Below, one piece after another: positions 22,838-35,639 of a stretch of DNA of 64,000 bases. Every line of letters begins with the position of its first letter. Position 1 is the first letter of the stretch. A program made the translations under genes and the position numbers. The notes beneath the pieces are model-generated. The model was not told where the DNA came from and made no database searches. It worked only from the letters and a program-made list of their open reading frames with translations. This DNA is from Capsicum annuum (taxonomy: Eukaryota; Streptophyta; Magnoliopsida; Solanales; Solanaceae): NCBI RefSeq assembly GCF_002878395.1, contig NC_061121.1, positions 130,189,231 to 130,253,230 of the forward strand, given 5' to 3'.

Positions 22838-25439
22838 CATCTAAACCCAAAAACCAAGGGTCATAATGACACTTGTTGTGAAAATCCTTAACAAGTAAGC
22901 CTATCACCCAAACTGATGTGAAACGAGAAATCAATACCAAAACCCAAGGCAAGACTTCTAGAATGGAGTCGAATCACACATATATAGAAAAAGCAAAAAT
23001 ACATAATCAAAGATACCATACAATAACCCAAAATCTGGTGTCACAGTGTAAGAATCACTAAATATATCTCAAATATCAAATATATAATAAAAGTCCAAAA
23101 AGGATAAAAATTTGACTCCTAATACAAAATAAGGCATAAAACAGATAGGAAGAGGTAGTAGAACAACTCCTAATGAATAGATTATATGTTGCCTCAAATA
23201 TACCCCAAAAATTGCATGAATCAGCTATCATATGGGACCTATACCTGGATCTGCACCAAAAGGGCCCAGTAGGGGTGTGTACGATCTACATATACTAAGT
23301 AGGTATCATCGGCTGACTAAGAAAAGTAGAAAATAAAACATATTAAATACACACTATGGGCACATCGCCTGTAATTAGAAAAGATCCCAAACCATAGCCC
23401 ACACCATCTCTACTAATAGTTCTACAGTATACATAAATACAAGAAACAAGCACAACTATGCACATATAAAATACAAGTATAAGAAAGAAATACAAATAGG
23501 CAGATATCACATCAATGGCAATAATAAAACCCAAAATAAGCACGATATATATGAAATACAATAAATATGATGATGATAATGATGACGTGATAATCAAGGT
23601 TGTCGGACAACCACCGTATACACCTACTAAGATGTGCTTTCAAGTAGGACCCATGGGGGGCCCACAAATAATATAAAATCCAACAACCAATACCAATATC
23701 TATGATGCCTCTCAGGCCCGTCCCTCAGTAAAGGGTCTATAAAGATGTCACAAGTCAGTGCTATTAGAATTTCCATAGTGGTACCAATGCTTCACAAATG
23801 CATATAATATGAGGATGCAATGCTCACAACCAACCAGAATGAAAGACTCCAATAACAAACCAATATATCAACCATGTAAGCAAACATCCACTCAATATGA
23901 CAACCATTCATGAATTTAATGTAATTCATATGCATATACAGTAATATAAACAAAGATATGAAATTTATACCATATAAATTCAAATTTAGGTTTTCACTAG
24001 AATGATACCACCAAATATCCATACATAAAGTCCAACAACATCATATAAGACCCAACATGGTCACACATAGTAGATTATGTCTTGAAACCTCTAAATAGAT
24101 ACAACATAGGCCACCAAACAACCTCAACACAATAATATATCTATTTCCATGATTGGTACCCACACCTCTAACATAATTTTATACAAATATTAACTACTCA
24201 GCCTAGTCTAAAGAAAGTTAAGACATAACCTACCCCGAATACTAAAAAGGATCTAAAAACCCTTTGTCATAAAGTTTTCTCCTCGTGAACAATCCTGGAA
24301 TCAAACTAAAACATACAAATATGGAATCTATGCATTTTAAGAAAACCAATAATAACTATATTGCCTATTTTTGTGTCAATGTCAAAATGGATTTTAGAAA
24401 TGAGTTTCGATAAAAAAAATAGGTAAAATTAGATTTTTAGTTCAAGAATATATTACCCGTGATTAAATGAACTTATAAAAGAAAACTCAAGTGAAAATGG
24501 GTTGGAATAGGGTTTTAAATCGATGAGTTCCCAATTTTAGTCCTTATGGGCTAAAATCCCCAAATTTAACCTTTGAGTTCAAGTTTTAAAAGGATTTAAA
24601 TGGCAGAAATTGAAGAAAATAATTGAAATATGAGTTTCGGAGCTTAACTGATCTAAAAATAGTAGAAATTGCATAAAACTTGAAACCCTAAGCTCCAAGT
24701 CTCAAAAATAGAGAAAAATCATGATAATGAGGGATATAATTCTCCCAAGTGTCGCTTAAGCAATCACCGGGCCGCTTAACTGATCAGGTATTGTTTAAGC
24801 AATGCCCACCTTGTCACATAATCAACTAGGTTATTGCTTATTTGCTTAAGCGATCCTGGTGTCTCTTAGAAGACATTTCGGTTGTGAAGCCAAGTCACTT
24901 AAGCGACCAAAGTACAGCTTAAAAAGTACACCAACTAGAGACGTGGAGAATTTCAAGTTTCCTCAGACCCCTCGAGATTCATCAAAAATCTCGAGAACAC
25001 AAATGAACAATACTACTAGACTAAATTTGACACTTTGAACTCGATGGCTATATAAGATTTTTGATAAAACATCATTTTCACAAAGTTGACTCCGAAAACT
25101 CAATTTCACAACTTGCTAAATCGAGGGTCAAAATAAGATATAAAGCTGTAAAACCACACCAACCATGTTACCAATCAAAATCAACGTTCCAGATCTATTG
25201 GCACACTCTGTTATGCCATTTAGCACATAGGTTGATAAATGTTGACCAAAGTCAACCAATAAGCCTTCATAACACCAAAAAGCCATAATGTTGGACAAAT
25301 CATACCAAAATGCATTAGGAATCATATCAATCAACCACACAACCTAAAATACCAATATGCAACCACGAGAAGGGGTGAAATGGTCAAATCATACAAAAAT
25401 TAATAATTCACATAAATCACCAAAAATCATGTCATTACA
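22838..25439 (-). repeat. LTR E1 (shared middle LTR)
   Basis: About 2.60 kb, homologous to LTR E2. The left edge aligns with the TGTCATGACC start of E2 but is mutated. The right edge is CATTACA, followed by the polypurine-tract region of the right unit. CGCTTAAGCGA-type palindromic motifs occur at 24750-24925. GATGAT simple sequence is at 23565-23585. No gene is present; small ORFs such as 23343-23597 are LTR shadows. Confidence 0.8.
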
Positions 25440-26990
25440 TCATCCACTAGTAAGAATCTAGTTTGTCCTTGAACTAAAGGCAAAAGAAATACATAAATCA
25501 GGGAAAAACTAGGGATAACAACCACACATATCAGACTCAACCTTCTAAGTAGACTCAGCCACTTCAAAATGTTTCCACAGTACCTTAATTACTAGAATAT
25601 CTTTAGAACGCAATTGTCTAACATCTTTGGCTAGAATGGAGACAAGCTCCTCAACAAAAGACAAGCTCTCATCTATTGGCACTGAATTCCAATGAATGAC
25701 ATGACACTTACCCAGAATGTAATGTCAAAGCATGGAAAAATGAAAAACTACATGAACAACTAATAAATCTTGGGGCAATGCTAACTCATAAGCCACATCT
25801 CTAATAGTCCGAAGGATCTCAAAAGGTCCAATATACCTGGGTCTTTTCTTGCCCCTCTTACCAAACCTTATCACACCCTTTTATGAGTGACACACGAAGG
25901 AAGACATGATTACCAGTACCAAATATCATAGAACAAAGTCTACGATCCACATAGCACTTTTGCCTACTCTAAGCCTCTCGAAGTCTATCCTGAATGATCC
26001 AAACTCTATCGAAAGACTCATGAAGAAAGTTCATACCTTGAGGTCTAATCTTAGAAACCTCAAACCAACCAACTAGAGAGTGACAACGCTATCACAAAAA
26101 GTCTCAAAAAGAGCCATCACAATTCTGGAATGGTAGCTGTTATTATACACAAACTCCGCTAAAGCTAGATGCAGTGCCCACTAGCCTCCAAAGCCCATCA
26201 CACAAGTATGAGGCATATCAGCCAAAACACGAATAGTCCCTTCTGATTAACCATCCATCTAGGGGTAAAATAATTTACCAAGGTTAACCCTAGTACTCAA
26301 CTCTATCTAAAAAGTCTTCCAAAAGTAAGATATGAACACTAAACCTCAATTGTAGATGAAAAAAACTGGTAAACCATGAAGGCAAACTATTTCCTAATTA
26401 CAGATATGAGCCAACATCTAAGAACTGAAAGAAACCTAAAATCGTAATGAAATGAGAAGATTTGTTTTATTGATCTATGATGATCCAAACACTATTCAAA
26501 CCACATGAAGTAAGAGGCAACTTAGTCCCGAAGTCTATAGTTTTTTGTTCCTATTACCACTCGAGAATAGGTAAACTCTGAAGAAAACTACCAAGCCTCA
26601 AATACTCAACCTTTACCTGATGGAAACACAGACAACGAGCTACAAAGTTTGCTACAACCTTCTTCATACCACCCCACCAGTAATGTTGTCTCAAATCATG
26701 ACAAATCTTAGTCAATCCTAGATGGATGGAATACCTGGAACAATGTGCCTTCTCTAAAATTAGTATAATCTAATAACCCACTTTTGTTACAAAAACTTGA
26801 CCCTCGATTCTTAAAATTCCATCTAGAACATGTAAAGCTTCCTTAGAATCTCCACTCAGTACCTTATCTCAAATCACTTTTAATCTAACATGATTAAACT
26901 GATAAACCCAAATCTTCTCTGTCAAAGAAGACCTAGCCCACACTAAAGACAAAGCACACCTCGATGTTCAAATATCAAGCCTAACCATCT
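25440..26990 (-). pseudogene. Integrase with chromodomain, right family E unit
   Basis: A chromodomain is readable at about 25540-25690 (ILAKDVRQLRSKDILVIKVL, then WKHFEVAESTW). The integrase C-terminal block is near 25780-25900. The core and zinc-binding part follow up to about 26760, read across frames (YWWGGMKKVVANFVARC). The chromodomain places family E in the Tekay/Del-like clade. Many stops and frameshifts are present, and no part exceeds 60 codons open. Confidence 0.7.
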
Positions 26991-28329
26991 TGTTAGCTAA
27001 AGACTAAACCTTCAAGGGAAAAGGTATCTCCTGAATCAAAAGATGCACAAGCTACCCATGCTACTAGACTTCTAGGTCAAGGCATCCACACCCATATTAG
27101 ACTTGTCTGGATGATAAAAAATAGTAAGATCAAAATCCTTAAGCAACTCAAACCATTGACACTACCTTAAATTAAGAACTCACTTGGTGAAGAAATATTG
27201 AAGGCTATAATGATCTGAGAAGAGCTCATAATAGACTTCTTACAAGTAGTGCCTACACAACTTCAAAGCAAAAACAACTATGTGCAACTCTAAATCATGG
27301 GTAGGGTATTTTCTCTCATGGGGCTTCAACTGAAGAAAAGCGTATGCAATTACCTTACTCACTTACATCAACACAAAACCTAACCCAACAACTGAAGCAT
27401 CAGAAAAAATGGTAAAATCCATACCCTCATTGGGTGAAGTCAAGGTAGGAGCTAATTTAAATAAATCTTTAAGCTTTTGAAAGCTCGCCTCACAAGCATC
27501 GAACCACATAAAGGAAATCTTCTTATTAATCAACTTGTTCAATGGATTTGCAATAGATGAAAAGCCATCAACAAAATGCTAATAGTAACCTACTAAACCT
27601 ATAAAACTACAAATCTCAATGGGAAAAATAGGCCTATCCTAATCACAAACTGTGATCATGTTTGTTGGATTGACCATAATACAATCGTTGGTCACCATAT
27701 GATCGTAGAACAAAATAGACTCCAACCAAACATCACACTTAGAGAACTTAGCCTACAACTTCTTATCCCTTAATCCTTAAAGCATAATTTGCAAATGGTC
27801 CTCTGCAAATATTCCTCGTGGTCAGCCTTACTCTAGGAATAAACCAAGATATCATCAATAAATACAATAACAAATTAGACCTGATATATTCGAAATACAT
27901 AGTTCATCAACTCCACGAACACGACTGAGGCATTGGTCAATCCAAAGGACATGACTATGAACTTATAATGACCATACCCAATCTAAAAATCTATCTTCGG
28001 ATTATTTAAAGATCTAATACTCAACTGATGATAACCAGACCCCAAATCATTCTTTAAAAATATTGAAGCACCCTAAAGCTGATCGATAAAGCATCAATAT
28101 GAGAAAGAGGATACTTATTCTTAACCTTTACCTTGTTCAACTATTGATAATTAATACTCATATATGTATACCCATCCTATTTATTTACAAATAAGATAGG
28201 CACACCCCAAGGTGATAAACTAGAAAATCCTTATCCAACTACTCATGCAACTGATCCTTCAATTCCTTCAACTCTGCTCGATCAATCTAATAAGAAGGAA
28301 TAGAAATGGGCTTGGTTCCCTAATCAACA
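26991..28329 (-). pseudogene. RNase H and reverse transcriptase, right family E unit
   Basis: RNase H covers about 27000-27520 and RT about 27520-28330. The RT signature IVFIDDILVYS is present around 27836-27866 and is followed by a stop, so the catalytic Asp pair is intact in a broken frame. The 27355-27500 part is what reappears at 13406 and 19536. These enzymes make and clear the cDNA; this copy cannot. Confidence 0.72.
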
Positions 28330-28972
28330 TCAATATCTAAGTGAATATCCCTATCTACAGGCATACTAGGAAAAATCATAGGGAAAACATCCATGAACTC
28401 ATAGATAATACGAATAAAAACCAAGGAAGGGAGTGTAACAACACTAGTGTCATGAATATGAGCCAAATAATACAAAGATTTATTCTCAACCAAGCGACAA
28501 GCCTAAAGAAAATATAACTCTCATAGGATCAAAAAGAAGCACACCCTTATAAGTTTTCCTTGGCATACCCAACTAAGCTAAGGTCACGTTCTTAGCATAA
28601 CAATCTAAGATAATATGATAAGGAGCTAACCAATCCATGCCTAGGAATACATTAAAATCTACCATATCTAGGACAATTAGATCTACCCAAGTCTCATACC
28701 AAGCAAAAGTCACAAAATAATATTGGTACACCCGATCAACCATTAAAGAGTCTCCATAGAGGTAAACACATGGATAGGCATGGCAAGAGGCTCACTAGCA
28801 GAATAAAAACCTAAAGAAAAAATATATATATACTTAAGAGAAAGTTGATCCTATATTAAACAACAAAAATGTAGATCTAAAACAAATGGGGAAGATACCT
28901 GTAATAACAGCATAGGAAGCCCTCTATCTCTAGTTGGGCGAGTATAGCATAGCACTGTCCATAACCACCACC
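28330..28972 (-). pseudogene. Protease region, right family E unit
   Basis: This is homologous to 20421-21026, but without a long open frame. Matching blocks include the VSTP.GDS and DWLAPY segments. It lies between the zinc knuckle and RT as expected. Confidence 0.6.
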
Positions 28973-30419
28973 TTATTGTGTATCCCTGTGACAACCACCA
29001 CGGGCACCATAAATTTTTCCATGCACACCTCTATTAGAACCCCTAACTCTCAAAACTAATATAGGAGTAACCCTAAACACATGGCGGGGATAGTCTTTTT
29101 CAAAATGACTAATCTCATCACACACAAAGCAACCTCTATGGCCTGACTCAATAGGAGGAGGTACGACTAAGCTAGAACAACCACCCAATGTTAGTGATAT
29201 AGAAGATCTACTACTTGAACCCTACAAGGATTCCTAAACTAGTCTACCATAATACCAATAAAACTCTTTAAAATCTCTACCTTAAGAAGTGTAACCTTTG
29301 AACTCATCGTGATGATGCACCCTCTTGACACCTTCCTGAAACCCTTAAAGAATAGACTTAGTCATCCTAGCATAATCTATTATACTTCATAATAGTTCTT
29401 CATAAACTACCATCTGAGTCATGGCTAGCTGAGGAAAATAATCCAACCACTTAACAAACTTCTGAATTTTTTCATATTCAGTGGTAATGTTGGTATAAGA
29501 ATATTTTTACAAGGAATGAAAGCATGCCTCATACTCTGTAACTATCATAGAACCCTATTCTAGGTTATAAAACCTATCTCTCATTTGATGCTTGAAATTG
29601 TACTACATGAACCTGTCCAAAAAAGCCTCAGCTAATTGATCCCAAGTCATCTCAGGAGAATCAAGAGGTCTACGACTAAAAAGTTACCTCCACAAATTGT
29701 TGGATACATATTTCAACTAATAAGTAGTATAAGCAACCCCATGCGACTCAAGCAAACTAACTTTATGCAACTTCTCATGAAAATCAATAAAGAACTCGTA
29801 GGCATCCTCACCTACAGCACCACTAAGCCTAGAAAGACCCAAAAAAGTGAATCTCTCAAACCTCTTCTAATCCTTAGAAGACATAAATGTACTTGCAATA
29901 ATAAGAGGTATAGTAAATCTAGTTGGATGAGATCCCACCTGGGGAGGTAACATAGAAGAATGTTGAAGTCCTAATATCGTAATACCAGACTTAGACACTG
30001 GCATTGAAGATAGAACAACACTTGAAGTCCATGGAGTAACACATGTAGATTATGCTACCACTTGAGGATCCACACTCGAAATAGGAGAAATATCATAGGT
30101 AAACTCTAGCACAGAAAAAGGTATAATACTTAGAGCTGGAGGAACATCGGGTGAACTCAAAGGAACACCATCTAAATAGGTCAACAAGCAAATAAATAAC
30201 CCCTTTCAGAATAGGGTAGAAGAACTTTTTAAGATAGGACTGGGCCCCAAATATCCTAACATACTCAAATTGAGGCTTAGGAAAGAGGCCTTTAGTATTA
30301 CCTTTGGACAGAGAAGATATATGTTCTCATCCACGACTCGCAACTCGCCCTCTAGACTAAGCTCCCTCCTCAAATGATAGCTTCACATCCCTAGCCTCAC
30401 AGGATCTAGTACTCACCAT
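28973..30419 (-). pseudogene. Gag, right family E unit
   Basis: The N-terminus starts at an ATG at 30419 (MVSTRSCEARDVKLSFEEGA, then a stop). The zinc knuckle at 28973-29188 reads GCFVCDEISHFEKDYP, with the last Cys changed to Tyr. A run of Arg/Gly follows, as is usual after Ty3 gag knuckles. The middle part is out of frame. The start is chosen because it sits about 200 bp inside the primer site and is conserved in sequence, though not in start codon, in the left unit. Confidence 0.72.
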
Positions 30420-30610
30420 CTGCACAGAAAAGAGTAAAATAATATTTAGAACATAAGGTATGAAAGTTGCATAATATAGAATGAAATAACAGAAGTTTCC
30501 TAAAGATATCTTATAGCCTCTCAAAGATAGATATGAATATCTATGTATCGATCCACGAGACTCTCCTAGACACCCTGTTCTTATACTGATGAAACCAATA
30601 AAACCATGTT

Positions 30611-30622
30611 GCTCTGATACCA
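30611..30622 (-). other. Primer-binding site (tRNA-iMet), family E
   Basis: GCTCTGATACCA on the plus strand is the exact complement of TGGTATCAGAGC, the initiator-Met primer site, three bases from the LTR E2 start. The equivalent position before LTR E1 (22823-22834) is decayed (CTCAAATACCA). Confidence 0.85.
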
Positions 30623-30625
30623 ATA

Positions 30626-33293
30626 TGTCATGACCAAAAAATTAAGGATCATGATGACAATTGTCATTAAAAGCCTTCATAAGTAAGTCTATCACTCAAA
30701 TTGATATGAAATGAGAAATCAATACCAAAATCGAAGACAAAACTCCTGGAATAGAGTCAAATATCATATATATTAAAGTAGAAATAGATAATTAAAGAAT
30801 TATATAATATCTCAAAACCATGTGTCACAGTATAAGAACCACTAAACTATATGACAAATGTCAAAGATATAATAAAAGTCCAAAAATGACCAAAATCTAT
30901 CTCCAAATAGAAAATAAGGCATAAAATTGATGGGAAAAGGCAGTAGAACAACTCCAAAAGCATAGATCATGTACTACCTTGAATATACCCCAAATACTGC
31001 CTAAATCAGCTATCGTGCAGCACTCATACCTAGGTCTGCACAGAAAGGGCATAATAGGGGTGAGTACGATACACTTGTACTTAGTAGGTATCATAGGCTG
31101 ACTGAGAAAAGTAGAATATAAAACATATAAAATACACACTATGGGCACGTCACTTGCAATCAGAAAATGTCCCAAACTATATCTCACAATGTCTCCACTA
31201 ATAGTTATACAATATACATATAAACCATACATATATACAAAAAGGAAGCATAAGTAAACACATATACCAAATAGACGTATAATAATGAAATACAAATAGG
31301 CAGGTATCACATTAATGGTAATAATACAACACAGAATGAGCTTAATATATATGAAATGCAATAAAGATAATAATGATGATGATGATGGGATAATGATGAT
31401 ATGATGCTCGAGATTGTCGCACAACCTTCATATAAAGCATCTGACTTGTGCTTCTAGGTATGATCCATGGGAAATTTACAATGCATATACAATCTAATAA
31501 CTAATAGCAATATCTATTACTCCTCACTGACACATCTCTCAATAAAGGGTCTATAAAGATGTCACAAGTCAATATTTCTAGCATTTCCAAAATGGTACCA
31601 ATATTTCACAAATGCATATAATATAAGGATGAAATGCTCACAACCAATGAGAATGAGAGATTCTAATAGCAAACCAATATACCAACCATGTGATCCAAGA
31701 TCCACTTAATATTCAAACCATTCATGAGTTCATTGTAATCCAAATGCATATAGAGTAATTTAAACAAATATATGCCATTGATACCACATAAATTCAAATT
31801 TAGGATTTTCACCTAAAAAATACCCCCAAATATCCATACATAAAGGCAGGAAAAATCATATAAGACCCCACATGGTCACACACAACAAATAGTATATCAA
31901 AACCACAAAATAAAAACAACATAAGCCCCCAGATGGGAACAACATAATAATGTATTCATTCCCATGATTGATTCTCACACTCCTAACATGATTTTATACA
32001 ATTATTAACTACTCAGTCTAGTCTGAACAAAGTTATGCCATAAACTACCTCAAATGTCTAAAACAAGTAAAAAACCTCTACGATGGAGATTTCTCCTCAT
32101 GAACAATCCTAGAATCAAACTAAAGCATACAAATATGGAGTCTACTTATTTAAAAAAAAACAAAGACATCGATATTGTCCATTTCTAGGTCAACATTAAA
32201 ATGAATCCCTGGAATGGGTTTCAAAAAAAAGAATGGTAAAACTTGAATTTTAGTCCAATAATATATTACCCTAATTAAAGAAACTTATAGAAGAAAATTC
32301 AAGTGAAAATCGATTGGAATTGTAGTTTAACTTGATGAATTTTAAATTTTAGGTCTTATGGGCCAAAATACCCAAAACCTTGGAATTAAAGTTCGATTAG
32401 GATTTAAATTATAAGAATCAAATAAAATTACAGAAATAGGAGTTTTGGAGCTTACCAAAGCTAAAAATGGAAGAAATTGCATAAATACTCAAAACCCTAG
32501 GCTCCAAGCATTAAAATAGTGAAAAATTACAACAATAAGAGATATAATTCACTTAGGTGTCACTTATGTGATCATCGAGTTGACTAAGTATCCATTTCTT
32601 AGGTGACCAGGTATCGCTTAAGAAATGTCTATTTGTCGCATAAGCAACCAAGCTATCGCTTAAGCGAGAGTAAATGACATCCGCTTAAGCGAGCCTGGTG
32701 TCGCTTAGGCGACACATTGGTAATCAAGACAAGTCGCTTAAGTGACTAAAGTGTCACTTAAGTAGTGTACCAGCTGAGTGGTGCACCAGGTGGAGACTTG
32801 GAGAATTTGAAGTCTCTGTGGACCCCTCAAAATTTATCCAAAAACTTGAGAGCTTAAACGAACAATGCTACTAGATTCAATTCGATGCTCTAGACTCAAT
32901 GGCAATATGAGACTATTGAACAAAAATATAATTTTCAGAAAGTTGGCCATTGAAATCCAATTTCATAACTTTTTAAATCAAGGATTGAAATAAGATATAA
33001 AAGCCGTAAAACCACATCAACTATGTCACCAACCTAAAATTGACGTTTGGATCTACTAGTTTAGTCTGTTTTACCATCCAACATACATATCAATAAATGT
33101 TGACCAAAGTCAACTAACATGTATTTATAACCATAAAAAAACTACAATCTCGCACAAATCAAACAAAAATGCATTGAAAACCATGTCAATCATTATCATA
33201 CCCTACCATAATGTAACCATGAAGTGGAGTAAAATGGTCAAATCACACTTAAATAAATAACTCACATAAATCACCAAAAATTAGCTCATTACA
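30626..33293 (-). repeat. LTR E2 (5' LTR of the array)
   Basis: About 2.67 kb from TGTCATGACC to CATTACA. It is homologous along its length to LTR E1. A cluster of CGCTTAAGCGA-type palindromes lies at 32560-32770 and is clearer than in E1. The 175-aa minus-strand frame at 30897-31424 has no recognisable domain and lies wholly in the LTR, so I do not call it a gene. Confidence 0.8.
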
Positions 33294-33939
33294 CAACACA
33301 TTACAACCAATCATTGTACCATGAATTACAAGTTATCACTAAAAGCACACAATACTATATTTTCTTTTGAAGCCACCCTACATTGAGATTTTTCTACTAA
33401 GGAAAATTCTTGTAGTGTGATTATGCACTAAAAAGTACTATAACAATGGAATGAGTTGTTATATCCTCAAAACCTCTATTTATAGGATTATAATAGAAAT
33501 ATCAAAAAGTGCATAAACATAATTTTTATCTTTGAGAAGGTGGTAAAGATTAAGGAATGTGGATGATCAATGAGGAGCTAGTGAGGGTGTGGGCATTTCT
33601 ACAAGCAAATGAGAAATTACGCCTAAAAGTTATAGACATCCACAATTAACTTATATTAATAATCACAATATAATTATTTACAGCAAAAGAAATAATTTTT
33701 AGAATTAATAAAGAAGATGTTATAGTCATTAATTAAATAAAATATGTCTTCTCTGGTACCTAGTTTATTGTGGTTAAATTTACTATTTATTAATTAGAAG
33801 ATGAATTTATTTTGGTACGATGGTATTGTAATTAAAAAATAATAAATGGGCCAGTCAATATTTATTAGGTGTTTTGGTATTCAAGGTTTCAATTTAGGGT
33901 CTTCCTACTTTTAGATAGTATGATATAATACTGTTACAA
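33294..33939. other. Host spacer with LTR-like fragment, no gene
   Basis: AT-rich sequence without a supported ORF. On the minus strand the stretch from 33560 down to 33330 looks like the promoter part of another small LTR, with a TATA box at 33473-33486. The remainder shows nothing recognisable. Confidence 0.4.
33473..33486 (-). promoter_or_regulatory. TATA box in an LTR-like fragment
   Basis: On the minus strand CCTATAAATAGAGG is a near-perfect plant TATA box. It is followed by about 100 bp of AT-rich, LTR-R-like sequence. No linked gene was found, so I take it as a relic promoter. Confidence 0.35.
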
Positions 33940-34302
33940 CCTGTATTAATACATATTTGAGATACAATGTCCAACTTATACATATTGACACATCCTCCAT
34001 ATTGATAAAATATATTGATGCATACCCATACAACATTTTTGATATATATCTTAGATACATCATCAATATTGGTATATATTCATATTACATAAATTGATGT
34101 ACATGTAAGGTACACTCGTATAATGTATTGATTCCTTCTCCATACCTAACAACACCACCTCAATATGTATTTTCACATATTGGTATAATATGTATTGATA
34201 CATATTTGAAATAAAATCTCCAAATTTATTGATACAACCTCCATATGTATTAATACAACCTACGTATGTGTTGATAAATATTCATACAACTTGTATTGAT
34301 AC
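33940..34302. repeat. Degenerate tandem repeat around TGTATTGATACA
   Basis: The palindrome-like core TGTATTGATACA and variants recur about every 25-40 bp, linked by CAACCTCCATA-type spacers. It is too diverged for a clean period. It directly abuts the left target duplication of the copia element, so the copia inserted in or beside it. Confidence 0.5.
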
Positions 34303-34307
34303 ATAAC

Positions 34308-34705
34308 TAATAGCAAATTTAGAGCAAAACAATAATAAATTGTGTACCTTAAATTCGCAGAGGAAATCTTTGAATTTGCTACTAAAAATTATTTTCCCAA
34401 AGTCTACTTCATCTCTCTTGGAAATGGAGTGTTCTTCACCACAAATTAAATGCCTCACTTTTGGTGATTTTCGTAATGTAATTCACGAATTATTTTTGAT
34501 TTTGTGTTTCTAACCCAATCTTCTCTCTCAACTCATCTTTTCAGAATAAAGAAAACAACAAATAGGGGATTTTGGGGCGTGAACAATTATTGTGTAACCG
34601 TTCCCCCCTTTTCTTTTGAAATAAAATTATTTGTTAGACTTCTTTTTTTACTAAGAAATGGCTCGGGTCACTCTACATGGGTTACCCATGACCCATAATC
34701 CAATA
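34308..34705 (-). repeat. Copia left (3') LTR
   Basis: 398 bp aligning at about 83% with 60444-60843. On the minus strand it starts TATTGGATTATGGG, where the right copy starts TGTTGGATTGCGGG, so the terminal TG has mutated here. The adjacent minus-strand purine run GTGAAGTGGAAAA (34706-34719) is the polypurine tract. Confidence 0.85.
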
Positions 34706-35639
34706 TTTTCCACTTCACACATGGTGGCCAAGTCCCAAGCCAGTACGACATCAACAAACCACCAATTTATACGGTAAATAGTTCGTGCGACTTGTGAGCA
34801 TCACAAGCTTTACCTATAAGGTTTTACAAGATATATTTAGGAATCCAATAACATGTGGAAAGAATTCTCTACTAATATAAGGATTGTAATACTCACAATA
34901 CCCCAGATATCATTCACTACTTCAGTAGTCACTTAACCGATCCCTCACCCTCTTAAAGAGGTGAACTCCAGTTCATGATTAACTTTATATACACAATTAA
35001 TCTTGAAACTTATATTGTTAGTGTAATAGTCGTCTTGTGTAAACAAGTTAGGATATTTATTTTAATCGTATTCCCTTTCTACTCGAATCTATCTGTTTTA
35101 AATAAATTGTTTTCCTAGATATGCACTGCATTATCGAATCTCACATGGCTATTAGTAACATTCTAAAGTAGCAACATCAGTTGAAACTTCAAGAAATAGT
35201 CAAAGATCTAAGGGTATTTCATTGAAAATTTAAAATAACTTTGAGGGTATCACACAATGAAGAAGCAGGGATTCATTCTCTCATTAACCCATTGGTCGCT
35301 TAGCACACGTGGTATGAACACAAGCTACGATGTTCTCACCTTATATTGATACATGTGTCTCAATCTTTTTAATCATTCAACATCTTATGGATCTAGGTTT
35401 AGACATCTCTAAATATGTAACCTTAGTTTCTTTCTTTAATAATCCTCATATAAATATTCAAATATATATTCTTAGAGAAAATCACAACTGGCTTTAAAAA
35501 ACAAGTCACAATCTAATGGTGGAACTTATCTGTTCATGTTCCTTAATGTATGAGGCAATTGCTCGTGTGAGAGAGCCAATATCATAACTTGTTTTACACA
35601 CTATATCAATAAGACACATTTTTACATGCATATGAGATT
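34706..35639 (-). other. Copia 3' internal region, no gene seen
   Basis: About 930 bp between the end of RNase H and the LTR. Apart from the purine tract at its left end I see no ORF or RNA gene. It may be ordinary 3' untranslated element sequence. Confidence 0.45.

Larger units (their letters stand above)
19536..33293 (-). mobile_element. Ty3/gypsy family E, internal-LTR-internal-LTR array
   Basis: Two internal regions of the same minus-strand chromovirus family lie in tandem: a left one cut in RNase H (19536-22837) and a complete-length one (25440-30625). They are separated by LTR E1 (22838-25439) and closed on the right by LTR E2 (30626-33293). The gag start and primer site are recognisable before both LTRs, so E1 serves as the 5' LTR of the left unit and the 3' LTR of the right unit. 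All ORFs are broken. Confidence 0.8.

Noticed and set aside
30897..31424. 175-aa minus-strand hydrophobic frame
   Set aside because: It lies wholly inside LTR E2. The homologous stretch in E1 has only a shorter, different frame and no domain is recognisable.
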